Source of the DNA: Halarchaeum grantii | GTDB taxonomy: Archaea; Halobacteriota; Halobacteria; Halobacteriales; Halobacteriaceae | DNA length: 64,000 bases | Direction of reading: 5' to 3' | NCBI RefSeq assembly: GCF_014647455.2 | Contig: NZ_BMPF01000002.1 | Coordinates: 558,001 to 622,000 of the forward strand | Shown here: positions 28,376 through 37,817 of the stretch, one piece after another | How the letters are laid out: every line of letters begins with the position of its first letter | How positions within the stretch are numbered: the stretch's first letter is position 1 | Translations under genes and position numbers: made by a program | The notes under the pieces: generated by a model | Database searches by the model: none | The model's input: only the letters and a program-made list of their open reading frames with translations | Told to the model about the DNA's origin: nothing

Positions 28376-31063
28376 TCAGGCGTCGACGGGCGCGTCGGGG
28401 GTCGGGTCGTGGTCGCCGCTCGCGCCGTCGCGGGTCCGGCGGTTCTTCAGGAGGAGCGCGGCGAAGACGACGAACCCGAGCGCGCGGACCGCGAGGTCGA
28501 AGGCGAGCGGCGGGACGCCGAGCGTGTCGCGGACGACGCCGAAGAAGCCGGGCGCCATGAGCCAGAGCGCCGCGACGGCGAACCCGGCGCGCTCGACCCG
28601 GGAGAGCGGCGAGTAGAGGTAGCCGATGACGGTCGGCCCGAGCGCGTAGACGCCGAGGAAGACCGCGATGACGGGGACGAGGACTTCGGGGACGAAGAAG
28701 CCGACGTCGAGGACGTCCGCCATCGTGAGCGTGCGGACGGTGGCCGGGCCGCCGGTCCCGCGAAGGAGGAGGATGCCGGGCGCGAAGATGAACGCGAACG
28801 GCACGATGGCCTTGTTCAGCGAGAGGGTGAACGCCTCGACGCCGGTCTGGAACTGGTCGGATTTCGCGATCCCGGAGGCCGCGTAGGCGGCGACGGCGAC
28901 CGGCGGCGTGATGTCCGCGATGACGCCGAAGTAGAGGATGAAGAGGTGGGCGGCGAGGATCGGGATGCCGCCGATCTGGGAGATGGCGGGTCCGAGGAGG
29001 CTGACGAGGATGATGTAGGTGACGGTCGTCGGCATCCCCATCCCGAGGATGATCGAGGAGATCGCGGTGATGATGAGGAGGAGGACGAGCGACTCGCCGC
29101 TGACGGCGAGGATGAGGCTCGTGAGATTCGGACCGAGGCCGGTGGAGGCGACGACGCCGGGGATGATGCCGGCGGCGGCGACGGCGACCACGACGGTCGT
29201 CGCGGTGCGCGCGCCGGACTCCATCGCGGACCCGAGGAAGGTCGCGTACTCGAACGGCCGGTTGCCGAGGAGGTCGGGGCGCCCGACGGTCTCGGCGACC
29301 GTCTCGGCGGACTCCGCGACGTGGTCGTCGTAGTCGAGGAGCGGGCTGTCACCGCGCGGGCGGACGAGGAGGACGGCGACGCTGACGAGCGTGACGATCC
29401 AGCCGAGGTTCGGCGCGGCGTAGTCGAAGGCGGCGCGCAGGCCCATCGGCGTGCCCGACGCACCGGTGAGGAACCCGAGGAGGCTGACGCCGGTGGCGGC
29501 AAAGGACGCCATTTCGGCGAGGAAGAGCGCGCTGATCGCGCCGATGAGCGGGAGGCGCGTGCGCTCGTTGTACGCGGCGAGGAGCGCGACGAGCGCGATG
29601 AGCGCGACGATGGTGAACCACGCGGAGCGGGCGGGCGTGTAGCGGATGCCGACGAGGTAGACGAGGAGGAGGACGAGCGGGAGGAGGTAGAACCAGCCCC
29701 GGCGGAGGTGGGGGATGGCGTCGACGAGTTCGGAGGGGTCGACGCCGCCGATGCCCGTCCGGGAGGCCTCGAGGTGGACCATCACCCAGACGCCGAAGAA
29801 GAAGACGACGGCGGGGATGGCGGCGGCGACGACGACCTCGTTGAACGGCGTCCCCGTGTAGGAGACGATGAGGAACGCGGCCGCGCCCATGACGGGCGGG
29901 AGGATCTGCCCGCCCGAGGACGCGGAGGCCTCGACGGCGCCCGCGAACTCGGCGCGGTAGCCCGAGCGCTTCATCAACGGGATGGTGAACGCGCCCGTCG
30001 TGACGGTGTTCGCGATGGAGGAGCCGCTGATGGTGCCCATGAAGCCGCTCGCGAGGATGCTCGCCTTCGCGGGGCCGCCCTTCCGCGAGCCGGTGAGCGA
30101 GTAGGCGAAGTCGATGAACCAGCGGCCCGCGCCGGACATCTCGAGGAACGCCCCGAAGAGCACGAAGATGTAGATGTACTGCACGCTGACGCTCACCGGG
30201 AGGCCGAAGACGCCGTTCTCGGTGTTGAACCAGAGGTTCTGGACGATGGTGTACCAGTCGATCTGCGTCGTCCCGAAGACGCCGACGAGCGGCGCGCTGC
30301 TCGGGATGAGGTAGCCGAAGCGCGCGTAGACGAGGAAGGAGCCGACGAGCACCATCAGCGGGAAGCCGAGCGCGCGCCGCGTCGCCTCGAGGACGAGGAG
30401 CGTCCCCGCGACGCCCGCGAGGAACGCGTAGGACGTGGCGTCGAGCGGGATGCCGAGCGCGGCGACGACGTCGACGACGCCGTGCAGGACGGGGAAGACC
30501 TCCTGTATCGGGCGCCCGGATTCGAGGCCGAAGACGCGGAGGCGCTGGATCTCGTCGAACTCCGTGACGACGTAGCCGCCGGCGAGCACCGCGAGCGCCA
30601 TGCAGACGAGGTCGGCGGGCGTGACGCGCTCGCCGTCGTCGTCGAGCATGAACCACGCGAGGGCGGCGGCGACGGCGTCTGTGACGCGGACGACGGCGCC
30701 GTCGAAGCGGTCGTGGATCGCCGCGCGCACGGCCGAGAGGCGCCGCGCGAGGAAGCCCTCGCCCTGCGTCGGCGGGAAGAGCAGGAAGGCCAACAGGAGC
30801 GCGAACGTCACGTGGATGGCGTTCACCTGGAGCTGCTGGAAGGCAGCGACCTGCACGCGCCCGACGACGGGGAGCGAGAGCGTGAGGGAGAAGCCGCGGG
30901 CGGCGAGCCAGAGCTGGAAGACGGAGAAGGCGATGCCGATGACGGCGGCGGCGACGGCGGCCCAGCCGCGAAGGGAGCGTTTGCGTTCCAGTTCCTGAAC
31001 GATCTCGTCGGCCTCCTCGGGGAGCGCGTCCGATTCGGCCTCGGTGGGTGGTCTATCACTCAT
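28376..31063 (-). CDS. TRAP transporter fused permease (TAXI type, DctQM fusion)
   Basis: An 895-residue membrane protein with about 18-20 helices, the fused small and large membrane subunits of a TAXI-TRAP transporter. Landmarks are GGPAKASILASGFMGTISGSSIANTVTTGAFTIPL and the GQILPPVMGAAAF motif of the DctM part, with the second-repeat GMGMPTTVTYIILVSLLGPA. It carries organic acids or similar solutes by a secondary ion gradient, with the substrate undefined. It overlaps the DUF1850 gene by 8 nt and follows the binding-protein gene. Start ATG 31063, and the N-terminal 30 residues are acidic and cytosolic. Confidence 0.93.
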   Translation of the reverse strand: MSDRPPTEAESDALPEEADEIVQELERKRSLRGWAAVAAAVIGIAFSVFQLWLAARGFSLTLSLPVVGRVQVAAFQQLQVNAIHVTFALLLAFLLFPPTQGEGFLARRLSAVRAAIHDRFDGAVVRVTDAVAAALAWFMLDDDGERVTPADLVCMALAVLAGGYVVTEFDEIQRLRVFGLESGRPIQEVFPVLHGVVDVVAALGIPLDATSYAFLAGVAGTLLVLEATRRALGFPLMVLVGSFLVYARFGYLIPSSAPLVGVFGTTQIDWYTIVQNLWFNTENGVFGLPVSVSVQYIYIFVLFGAFLEMSGAGRWFIDFAYSLTGSRKGGPAKASILASGFMGTISGSSIANTVTTGAFTIPLMKRSGYRAEFAGAVEASASSGGQILPPVMGAAAFLIVSYTGTPFNEVVVAAAIPAVVFFFGVWVMVHLEASRTGIGGVDPSELVDAIPHLRRGWFYLLPLVLLLVYLVGIRYTPARSAWFTIVALIALVALLAAYNERTRLPLIGAISALFLAEMASFAATGVSLLGFLTGASGTPMGLRAAFDYAAPNLGWIVTLVSVAVLLVRPRGDSPLLDYDDHVAESAETVAETVGRPDLLGNRPFEYATFLGSAMESGARTATTVVVAVAAAGIIPGVVASTGLGPNLTSLILAVSGESLVLLLIITAISSIILGMGMPTTVTYIILVSLLGPAISQIGGIPILAAHLFILYFGVIADITPPVAVAAYAASGIAKSDQFQTGVEAFTLSLNKAIVPFAFIFAPGILLLRGTGGPATVRTLTMADVLDVGFFVPEVLVPVIAVFLGVYALGPTVIGYLYSPLSRVERAGFAVAALWLMAPGFFGVVRDTLGVPPLAFDLAVRALGFVVFAALLLKNRRTRDGASGDHDPTPDAPVDA

Positions 31064-31598
31064 TGGTGGTGGTGTCGAGTGCGGCCTCGAGGAGGGAGCG
31101 GTCGGTCACGCGGATGGTGACGGCGCGCGCGTCCGAGCGGTTGACGAGGTCGTAGGTCCGGCCGTCGACGACGAGTTCGTGGTCGGCGACGCGGCCGGGC
31201 TTCACGTTGAGTTCGCGGCCCTGCCAGTCGGGGTCTTCGAGGACGAACGTCCCGTTGACTTCGCGGACGGCCGAGCGGCTCGGGAGCCCCCAGCCGTAGG
31301 ACTCGAACTCCATGCGCGTGTAGACGAGCGTGTGCCCGCGGACGGCGTACTGGTCGAGGACGCGGGACTTCTGGACGCTGTGCATGTAGACGAGCGCGAC
31401 CGTGGAGTTCTCGTGAACGGGCGTGACGATGAGTTCGTCGCCCGTCTGTTGGTCGGTGACGACGAGCTGCTCGCCGACGGGGACGGCCGAGGCGGTCGCG
31501 GTCGCGGAGACGAGAAGGAGGGCGAAGAGGAACGCGAGGGCGACGCGACGCGTCGAGCGCTCGCGGGAGCCGCCGGTGAGTCGGTCGAGTGCGGACAT
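31056..31598 (-). CDS. DUF1850 protein of the TAXI-TRAP operon
   Basis: A 180-residue protein with an N-terminal membrane or signal segment (VALAFLFALLLVSATATASA) and an extracellular beta-rich part. Conserved phrases are VTPVHENSTVALVYMHSVQKSRVLDQYAV and TLVYTRMEFESYGWGLPS. DUF1850 genes regularly accompany TAXI binding protein and fused permease, as here, so a role in assembling or stabilising the transporter is inferred. Start ATG 31598, 36 nt after the binding-protein gene, and it overlaps the permease gene by 8 nt. Confidence 0.85.
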   Translation of the reverse strand: MSALDRLTGGSRERSTRRVALAFLFALLLVSATATASAVPVGEQLVVTDQQTGDELIVTPVHENSTVALVYMHSVQKSRVLDQYAVRGHTLVYTRMEFESYGWGLPSRSAVREVNGTFVLEDPDWQGRELNVKPGRVADHELVVDGRTYDLVNRSDARAVTIRVTDRSLLEAALDTTTNE

Positions 31599-31634
31599 GA
31601 GTCGAGAGAGCGGAGGAGACGGTGTCCGGGTTAG

Positions 31635-32636
31635 TTAGCCGAAGTAGGCCTGTGCGCCCTCGTGGAGGTCGATGGACATGCCGTCCTGGGCGCTCGCCTT
31701 CGAGATGAAGTCGGTCTTGATGGTGAGTTCGTCGACGTTGTCGAAGACGGCGGCGGTGACGTTCTCGACGACGTCGGCGGACGCCTCGGCGTTCGTCGCG
31801 ATCATCGCCTGCACGGCGACGGTGGGGACGGCCTCGTCGATGCCGCTGTAGGTGCCGGCGGGGATCTGGTCGTCCGCGAAGAAGGACGCGGCGTCCTTGA
31901 CCTGCTCGCGGGCGTCGCCGTCGATGGGGACGATGCGGACGTCCTCGGTGGTGGCGAGGTCGCTGATCGCGCCGACGGGCCAGCCGCCGACGGTGAACGT
32001 CGCGTCGACGTCGCCGTTACGGAGCTGCTCGGACGCCTGACTGAAGCTCGTGTTCTGCTCCTCGAAGTCGTCCTGCGTGATGCCGACGGCGTTGAGGATC
32101 TGGAGCGCGTCGACCTGCGTACCGGAGCCGAGGTCGCCGGTGTTCACGCGCTTGCCCTTGAGGTCCTGAAGGGTCTCGATGCCGGATTCGGCGAGCGTGA
32201 CGACGTGGATGGTCTCCGGGTAGAGCGTCGCGACGCCACGGAGGTTCTCGATGGGGTTGTCCTGGAAGGCGTCGATGCCGGTGCCGTTCTTCGCGAAGTA
32301 CGCGATGTCGTTCTGAATGAGCGCGAAGTCGGCGTCGCCGGAGTAGAGGCTGCCGACGTTCTCGACGCTCGCGCCCGTGGACTGGACCTGCACGCCGTAG
32401 TCGGTGTGGCCCTCGATGACGCTCTTGAACTCGTTGGAGAGCGGGTAGTAGGTCCCGCCGGTACCGCCGGCGTGCCAGGAGAGGCGCGTCTCGCCGCCGC
32501 TCGACGTCGTGGAGGACGTGGAAGTCGTGGTCTCGCCGTCGCCGTCACCGCCGCCGCTCTGCGAACAGCCCGCGAGAGCCGCGATGCCAGCGACGCCGGT
32601 CGTCTTCAGGAACGTCCGTCGGTCGAAAGAGGACAT
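31635..32636 (-). CDS. TAXI family TRAP transporter solute-binding lipoprotein
   Basis: A 333-residue exported solute receptor. The start MSSFDRRTFLKTTGVAGIAA has a twin-arginine signal, followed by ALAGC (lipobox). The mature part has the TAXI fold: LSWHAGGTGGTYYPLSNEFKS near residue 50, VQSTGASVENVGSLYSGDADFALIQNDIAY, and LKGKRVNTGDLGSGTQVDALQILNAVGI. The GTGGTYYPL motif contacts ligand in this family. TAXI proteins often bind glutamate or similar acids. It is the first gene of the three-gene operon, with a TATA box 26 nt upstream. Confidence 0.93.
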   Translation of the reverse strand: MSSFDRRTFLKTTGVAGIAALAGCSQSGGGDGDGETTTSTSSTTSSGGETRLSWHAGGTGGTYYPLSNEFKSVIEGHTDYGVQVQSTGASVENVGSLYSGDADFALIQNDIAYFAKNGTGIDAFQDNPIENLRGVATLYPETIHVVTLAESGIETLQDLKGKRVNTGDLGSGTQVDALQILNAVGITQDDFEEQNTSFSQASEQLRNGDVDATFTVGGWPVGAISDLATTEDVRIVPIDGDAREQVKDAASFFADDQIPAGTYSGIDEAVPTVAVQAMIATNAEASADVVENVTAAVFDNVDELTIKTDFISKASAQDGMSIDLHEGAQAYFG

Positions 32637-32661
32637 ACTACCAATTAGGGTCGGGGAGAAG

Positions 32662-32668
32662 TATATAA
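32662..32668 (-). promoter_or_regulatory. TATA box of the TAXI-TRAP operon
   Basis: The minus strand reads TTATATA about 26-32 nt before the ATG at 32636, giving a leaderless mRNA. Confidence 0.6.
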
Positions 32669-32683
32669 CCGATGGTTTTCGCC

Positions 32684-32709
32684 GTATCTGTTTTCAGATA
32701 CCGTATCTG
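32684..32709. promoter_or_regulatory. Palindromic candidate operator before the TAXI-TRAP operon
   Basis: GTATCTG-TTTT-CAGATAC (32684-32701) is a perfect 7-bp inverted repeat with a 4-nt loop, and GTATCTG recurs directly at 32703-32709. It lies about 16 nt upstream of the TATA box, a usual spot for an archaeal regulator. Confidence 0.5.
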
Positions 32710-32801
32710 TATTCGGATTCACAATCACGTTCCCCGAGTCTGCAGAGAGAAAGGGACAAGTTCGGTCCGACTCCGCCGGCGGGCGTCGAGGGGGACGGGC
32801 G

Positions 32802-33479
32802 TCAGTTCGTGCGGAACGCCCGGTCGCCCGCGTCGCCGAGGCCGGGGATGATGTAGCCGTTCTCGTCGAGGTGGTCGTCGATGGAGACGGTGAGGAGGTC
32901 GGCCTCGGGGAACTGCTCGCTGACGCGGAGCAGCCCATCGGGAGCGGAGACGGCGGAGAGCACGAAGAGGTTCTCCGGGTCGGGCTGGTCCTCGAGGACG
33001 GCGTCGAGGACGGTGCACATCGTCGACCCCGTCGCGAGCATCGGGTCGGCGACGATGACGGTGTCCTCCTCGCGGATGTCGGGGAGTTTGACGTAGTCGA
33101 CGGTGATGGGGAACTCGCCGTTCTCGTTCATCCCGGCTTCCTCGTCGCGACCGGCGGAGATGACGCCCTGTTTCGCGCGCGGGAAGGCCTTCAGCAGGCC
33201 CTCGACGAACGGCGTCGCGGCGCGCAGGACGTTGATGATGACGACGTCGTCGAGGCCCTTCACGCGCTCGCCCGTCGTCTCGGTGAGCGGGGTCTCGATG
33301 GAGACGTACTCGGTCTCCATCGCGCCGTCGATGACCTCGTAGCCGGCGATGCGGCCGAGTTTCACGAGGCCCTTCCGGAAGGCGACCTGCTCGGTGTGCT
33401 TGTCGCGGAGTTTCGAGAGCGTGTCCTTCGCGAGCGCGTGCGTGATGACGTGCGCGTCGTCTCGGTCCTCGATGGGCAT
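32802..33479 (-). CDS. upp: Uracil phosphoribosyltransferase
   Basis: A 225-residue salvage enzyme converting uracil plus PRPP to UMP. PRPP-binding motif is [21 protein letters not shown]. The N-terminal phrase [22 protein letters not shown] and the flexible loop [22 protein letters not shown] match the family. The C-terminal [20 protein letters not shown] is the uracil-binding region and the usual ending. The start ATG 33479 ([19 protein letters not shown]) is clear, and upstream frame is promoter DNA. It is transcribed away from the hypothetical at 33634. Confidence 0.95.
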   Translation of the reverse strand: MPIEDRDDAHVITHALAKDTLSKLRDKHTEQVAFRKGLVKLGRIAGYEVIDGAMETEYVSIETPLTETTGERVKGLDDVVIINVLRAATPFVEGLLKAFPRAKQGVISAGRDEEAGMNENGEFPITVDYVKLPDIREEDTVIVADPMLATGSTMCTVLDAVLEDQPDPENLFVLSAVSAPDGLLRVSEQFPEADLLTVSIDDHLDENGYIIPGLGDAGDRAFRTN

Positions 33480-33633
33480 ACCGGGAGTGCGGACCGCTGG
33501 CGGGGTTAACGTATCGGTCCGGCGCGAGCGCGGCAGTCGATGCCACCCGTGAGAGCCGTCGACGGACGCGATGGCGGCGGCACGGAGCGGGCGTCCCGGC
33601 GGCCTTAAACCGTCACGGTTCCACACACCACCC

Positions 33634-33927
33634 ATGACCATACACGAGCAGTTCGCTCGGCTCCGCGAGCAGGCCGAGGAGGTCCTCCACGGCCTCTATC
33701 ACGGGATGATCGAGCACCCGGCGTTCGAGCAGATCGAGGACGAGGCGATGGACCAAGAGGACGCGTTCTTCTTCGCCTGCTTCGCGGACGCCTTCGGCAT
33801 TCCGAGTCCCGTCTCCTACTACACCGCCGAGCTCCTCCCCTACCTCGCGGAGGACTTCGAGGCGTGGGAGCGGCGCATGTGGGACCGCCAGAGCGTCCTC
33901 GACTGGAAGGGGCACTTCCACTTCTGA
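33634..33927 (+). CDS. Haloarchaeal conserved hypothetical, 97 aa
   Basis: A small soluble helical acidic protein: [40 protein letters not shown] and a tryptophan-rich tail ending in DWKGHFHF. I recognise no named family, but the composition and position next to the ArsA gene look conserved in haloarchaea. Start ATG 33634, with CCTTAAACC near 33603 as a TATA-like box for leaderless initiation. The stop TGA shares its A with the ATG of the ArsA gene (TGATG), so they are translationally coupled. Confidence 0.75.
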   Translation: MTIHEQFARLREQAEEVLHGLYHGMIEHPAFEQIEDEAMDQEDAFFFACFADAFGIPSPVSYYTAELLPYLAEDFEAWERRMWDRQSVLDWKGHFHF

Positions 33928-34904
33928 TGGCGTCGTTCACCTTCTTCGGCGGGAAGGGCGGCGTCGGGAAGACGACGGTCTCGGCGGCGTTCGGCCTGCG
34001 CTGTGCCGATGCAGGTCAGGAGACGCTGCTCGTCTCCACCGACCCCGCGCACAGCACCTCCGACCTCTTCGAGCAGGCCTTCGACGACGAGCCGCGACCG
34101 GTCGAGGGGTACGAGAACCTCGACGCGATGGAGATCGACCCGGAGGCGGAGGTCGAGGAGCACTTATCGAGCATTCGCCGCGAGATGGCCGAGCAGGTGA
34201 GTCAGGTCGTCGTCAACGAGATCGACGCACAGATCGAGATGGCGCACAACACGCCGGGCGCCCACGAGGCCGCGCTCTTCGACCGGCTGATCCGCGTGAT
34301 GCGCGAGGAGGCCGAGGCGTACGACCGCGTCGTCGTCGACACCGCGCCGACCGGCAACACCCTGCGGTTGCTCTCGCTCCCGACGTTCCTCGGCGACTGG
34401 ATCGACCGCCTCATCGAGAAGCGCGAGAAGAGCCTCGACCTCTACGAGATGGCGGCGCTCGGCGGCGAGGAGCCACACAAGTCGGCGGCGGACGACCCCA
34501 TCGTGAAGCGCCTCCGCGAGCGCAAGGAGAAGTTCGAGTTCGCCGGCAAGACGCTCCGCGAGGACGCCGAGTTCTACCTCGTGTTGAACCCGGACGACCT
34601 CTCCGTCGCGGAGACCCGGCGCGCGCTCGAACGCCTCGGGGGGCACGACCTCGACGTTCGCGGCGTCGTCGTGAACAAGGTGACGCCCGAACCCGACCCC
34701 GGTGAGGACGGGCGCGGGGCGCGCTACCTCCGCGAGCGGTGTGCGCGCGAGCGCGAGCGCATCGCGGAAATCGAGGGGTCGTTCCCGGTGCCGGTCGTCG
34801 CGCGCATCGAGTCCCGGACGGGCGAGGTGAAGGGCGACGTCCTGCGCGACGTCGCTGCCGAACTCGCCATCGACGTCGGGGCCTCGGCGTCGCGGGCACG
34901 CTGA
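33927..34904 (+). CDS. ArsA/GET3 family ATPase
   Basis: A 325-residue P-loop ATPase of the SIMIBI class. The deviant Walker A GGKGGVGKTT is at residues 8-17. Switch elements are LLVSTDPAHSTSDLF and VVVDTAPTGNTLRLLSLP, with the ArsA signature present. A single ATPase domain and no Cys-rich arsenite motif favour a GET3-type role (tail-anchored membrane protein targeting) over arsenite pumping, but this is not certain. It is coupled (1-nt overlap) to the upstream hypothetical gene. Confidence 0.9.
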   Translation: MASFTFFGGKGGVGKTTVSAAFGLRCADAGQETLLVSTDPAHSTSDLFEQAFDDEPRPVEGYENLDAMEIDPEAEVEEHLSSIRREMAEQVSQVVVNEIDAQIEMAHNTPGAHEAALFDRLIRVMREEAEAYDRVVVDTAPTGNTLRLLSLPTFLGDWIDRLIEKREKSLDLYEMAALGGEEPHKSAADDPIVKRLRERKEKFEFAGKTLREDAEFYLVLNPDDLSVAETRRALERLGGHDLDVRGVVVNKVTPEPDPGEDGRGARYLRERCARERERIAEIEGSFPVPVVARIESRTGEVKGDVLRDVAAELAIDVGASASRAR

Positions 34905-35002
34905 ACGCGGCGTCACGCGACGCCCGAGCCACGGCGTGTGTCGTGTTCGCAGGAAGTAACAATTATGTACATTCGTGAGTTTCCCGGTGGTGGGCAGAAA
35001 CT

Positions 35003-36733
35003 ATGGTAGCGATTCTCTGGCTGGTGGTCGGAATCCTCGCCCTGTTCAGCGTCGGATACTTGGGGTACTCCCGGTATCTCGCGCAGTTCGTCGGCCTCGA
35101 CGAGGACGCCGAAACACCGGCTCACAAGTACGAAGACGGACAGGAGTACGTCCCGGCGAAGAAGCCGGTACTCCTCGGGCACCACTATTCGAGCATCGCC
35201 GGCGGGGCACCGATCGTCGGCCCCATCACCGCCGGCCTCCTGTGGGGGTGGCTCCCCGCGGTCCTCTGGATCGCCATCGGGAACCCCCTGATGGGCGCCG
35301 TCCACGACTTCGTCTCGCTGAGCGCCAGCCTCCGCCACGAGGGGCGTTCGATCGGATACATCATCGGCGAATACATCGGCGACGACGGGAAGAACCTCCT
35401 GCTGTGGTTCGCGTTCCTCACCATCATCCTCGTCGTCGCCGTCTTCGCGTTCGTCGTCGGCCTCGTCTTCGCGCAGTATCCGAGCGCCGCGACGGCGAGC
35501 ATCCTCTACATCATGCTCGCGCTCGTCTTCGGCGTCTACCTCTACCAGCTCGACCTCCCGTTCATCCCAGGGACGGTCGTCTTCGTCGCGCTCGTCTTCG
35601 CGAGCGTCTTCGTCGGGATGCGCTTCCCCATCGAGCTCACCCAACAGCAGTGGATCCCCATCGTGTTGCTCTACTCGCTGATCGCGAGCGTCCTCCCCGT
35701 CTGGACGCTCCTCCAGCCGCGCGACTACCTCTCCTCGTTCCTCCTCTACGCGGGCGTCGGTGGCGCGCTCGTCGCCGTCGTCGTCGGCACGCTCTTCGCG
35801 ACGTCGAACGCGCCGCTCGTGACGAACATCCCGGCGTTCACCGGCTTCGGCGGGAACTCGACGCTCGGCGCGTTCAGCCCGCTCTTCCCGATGCTGTTCG
35901 TCACCATCGCCTGCGGGACGATCAGCGGCTTCCACTCGCTCGTCTCCTCGGGCACCACCGCGAAACAGCTCAACAAGGAGACGGACGCCCGCCTCATCGG
36001 CTACGGTGGGATGCTCGGCGAAGGCCTCCTCGCCACGATCTCGCTCTGCGCGGTCGCCGTCGTCGGCGTCACGGCGAGCGACGCCACCGGCGGCGTCGGC
36101 CTCGCGCTCCCGAAGTTCGCGAAGGGCGGCGGCATCTTCCTCAGTAGCCTCGGCATCCCCGTCGAATTCGGCGCGCCGTTCATGGCGCTCGTCATGGTGA
36201 GCTTCCTCCTCACCTCCACGGACACCGCGCTCCGCCTCGGGCGCTACCTCTTCGAGGAGATCGTCGGTCAGCCCGAGACGCAGGTCGAAGAGGTCGCCTC
36301 GAACCGCTACGCGAACAGCCTCTTCCAGTGCGTCGTCGCGTACGTCCTCATCGCCTCCGGGACGTGGACGCCGCTCTGGCAGCTCTTCGGGAGCGCGAAC
36401 CAGCTGCTCGCCGCGCTCGCGCTCCTCACCGCCACCGTCTGGCTCGCGAACTGGGACGAGAGCAAGCAGCTCATCAGCACGGGCGTCCCGATGGTGCTGA
36501 TGGCCGGTATCACCGTCTGCGCGCTCGTCTACCTCGAGTACTACCAGAACCTCTATCAGGGGCTGCTGCTCGGGAACACCGAGAGCGCGGCGTGGTCGCT
36601 CGCCCTTCAGGTCATCATCGGGACGGTGCTCATCGGCCTCGCGCTCTCCCTCCTCCAGAAGGGCATCGCGAACGTCCGGAAGGCGCGTTCGCGCGGCGGC
36701 CAACCCGCGACCGACGGCGGCACCGAACAGTAG
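35003..36733 (+). CDS. cstA: Carbon starvation protein CstA family transporter
   Basis: A 576-residue membrane protein with about 14-16 helices. Landmarks are VPAKKPVLLGHHYSSIAGGAPIVGP at residues about 50-75 and SLSASLRHEGRSIGYI, then CGTISGFHSLVSSGTTAKQL and the C-terminal RYANSLFQCVVAYVL. CstA-type proteins take up peptides or pyruvate in other organisms, and here substrate is inferred only. Start ATG 35003 after an AT-rich stretch (34945-34975). It is preceded by 98 nt of non-coding sequence and convergent with the 36752 gene. Confidence 0.9.
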   Translation: MVAILWLVVGILALFSVGYLGYSRYLAQFVGLDEDAETPAHKYEDGQEYVPAKKPVLLGHHYSSIAGGAPIVGPITAGLLWGWLPAVLWIAIGNPLMGAVHDFVSLSASLRHEGRSIGYIIGEYIGDDGKNLLLWFAFLTIILVVAVFAFVVGLVFAQYPSAATASILYIMLALVFGVYLYQLDLPFIPGTVVFVALVFASVFVGMRFPIELTQQQWIPIVLLYSLIASVLPVWTLLQPRDYLSSFLLYAGVGGALVAVVVGTLFATSNAPLVTNIPAFTGFGGNSTLGAFSPLFPMLFVTIACGTISGFHSLVSSGTTAKQLNKETDARLIGYGGMLGEGLLATISLCAVAVVGVTASDATGGVGLALPKFAKGGGIFLSSLGIPVEFGAPFMALVMVSFLLTSTDTALRLGRYLFEEIVGQPETQVEEVASNRYANSLFQCVVAYVLIASGTWTPLWQLFGSANQLLAALALLTATVWLANWDESKQLISTGVPMVLMAGITVCALVYLEYYQNLYQGLLLGNTESAAWSLALQVIIGTVLIGLALSLLQKGIANVRKARSRGGQPATDGGTEQ

Positions 36734-36751
36734 CCGCGCTTCCCGTTTCTT

Positions 36752-37363
36752 TCAGCCGAATATGGCGTCGGCGACGCGGCCGAAGAGACCGCGCTCGCGC
36801 TCCTCGGGCGCGCGCCACGTCCGGAAGGCGTCCGCGACGTCGGCCTCCTCGCTCGCGACGAGCGCCTCGCGCTCGGGCGCGACGGCGACGAGGTTCACCT
36901 CGTAGTGGCCGAAGTAGCCGTACTTGAGGAGGGTGCGCTCGCGGAACCCGGAGACGAACGCCCGAACGTCGTCGGGTATCTCGGGGGCGGCGAGGACGAA
37001 CGTGAACTCGGTGCTGTAGTGTCGTTCGTTCGCCTCGATCCACTCGTCGGCGAGGCGGTGACCGCGCTCGACGAGCGCCTCCAAGTCGGCGACGGACACG
37101 GCGTCGGCACGCCGCACGAAGAGGTGTTCGTCGGAGTCGTGGCGGCCGTAGGAGATGGCGGGGTGGAGGAAGTACTTCTGGCGTTCGAGGTTCAGCTCGC
37201 CGTAGAGGTCCCAGACGCCGCCGTCGAGCGCGAACTCGCGTTCGAGGTCGAAGGAGTACTGGAGGCGCTCGGCCACCTCGTCGAGGTAGTCGTCCTCCCA
37301 CTCGGGCCGCGCGGGGACGTCCGCGTCCGCGACTCCCTCGGGCGCATCGCGTCCCTCAGGCAT
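36752..37363 (-). CDS. Haloarchaeal conserved hypothetical, 203 aa
   Basis: An acidic soluble protein I cannot place in a named family. Notable parts are EWEDDYLDEVAERLQYSFDLEREF near the N-terminus, YGELNLERQKYFLHPAISYG, and RHYSTEFTFVLAAPEIPDDVRAFVSGF. Probable alpha/beta fold. Start ATG 37363 (MPEGRDAPEGVADADVPA) is inside the 3' end of the upstream cupin gene (8-nt overlap), so the two are likely translated together. Upstream open frame is not gene-like. Confidence 0.7.
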   Translation of the reverse strand: MPEGRDAPEGVADADVPARPEWEDDYLDEVAERLQYSFDLEREFALDGGVWDLYGELNLERQKYFLHPAISYGRHDSDEHLFVRRADAVSVADLEALVERGHRLADEWIEANERHYSTEFTFVLAAPEIPDDVRAFVSGFRERTLLKYGYFGHYEVNLVAVAPEREALVASEEADVADAFRTWRAPEERERGLFGRVADAIFG

Positions 37364-37727
37364 CCTCGTAGGGATGGGCGTCGTCGACGGCCGGCGCGCC
37401 GACGGCGACGACCCGCGCGGCCGAGGGGGCGTCTGCGGGGACGTGCGCGCGGTGCGGGCTCCCGGGTTCCGCGACGAACGTCTCGCCCGCCTCGACGGCG
37501 TAGTCGAGCTCCGGCGTTTCGACGGTGAGCGTGCCATCGAGGACGACGAACGCCTCCTCCTGTTCGTCGTGATAGTGGTAGGCGAGCGGGACCTCCTCGC
37601 CCGGTTGGGCGGTGTAGACGTTCAGCGCGAAGTTCTCGAGGCCGGCGGCCTCGCCGACGGGGCGGCGGTCGCAGGGGCGGTCGGGAGTAGCCGCTAGCTC
37701 CTCGGGGTCGATGACGTGGTAGCTCAC
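37356..37727 (-). CDS. Cupin-domain protein
   Basis: A 123-residue single-cupin protein. Metal-binding motifs: motif 1 with YHYHDEQEEAFVVLDGTL (two His and a Glu), motif 2 with AGETFVAEPGSPHRAHV (His). It is likely a metal-dependent enzyme or sugar/phosphate-binding protein of unknown substrate. The start GTG 37727 is supported by TATTTA (minus strand, about 37750-37757) 25 nt upstream, giving a leaderless mRNA. A longer reading to 37778 covers that promoter. Operon with the 36752 gene. Confidence 0.83.
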   Translation of the reverse strand: MSYHVIDPEELAATPDRPCDRRPVGEAAGLENFALNVYTAQPGEEVPLAYHYHDEQEEAFVVLDGTLTVETPELDYAVEAGETFVAEPGSPHRAHVPADAPSAARVVAVGAPAVDDAHPYEDA

Positions 37728-37817
37728 GGGTGTGGTGAGGCCGGCGGCCCCTAAATAGTCGTTGTCCCGTGTTGGCACGCCGAAACAGATAGGTGACGGA
37801 CGACCCTATCCGGGGAT

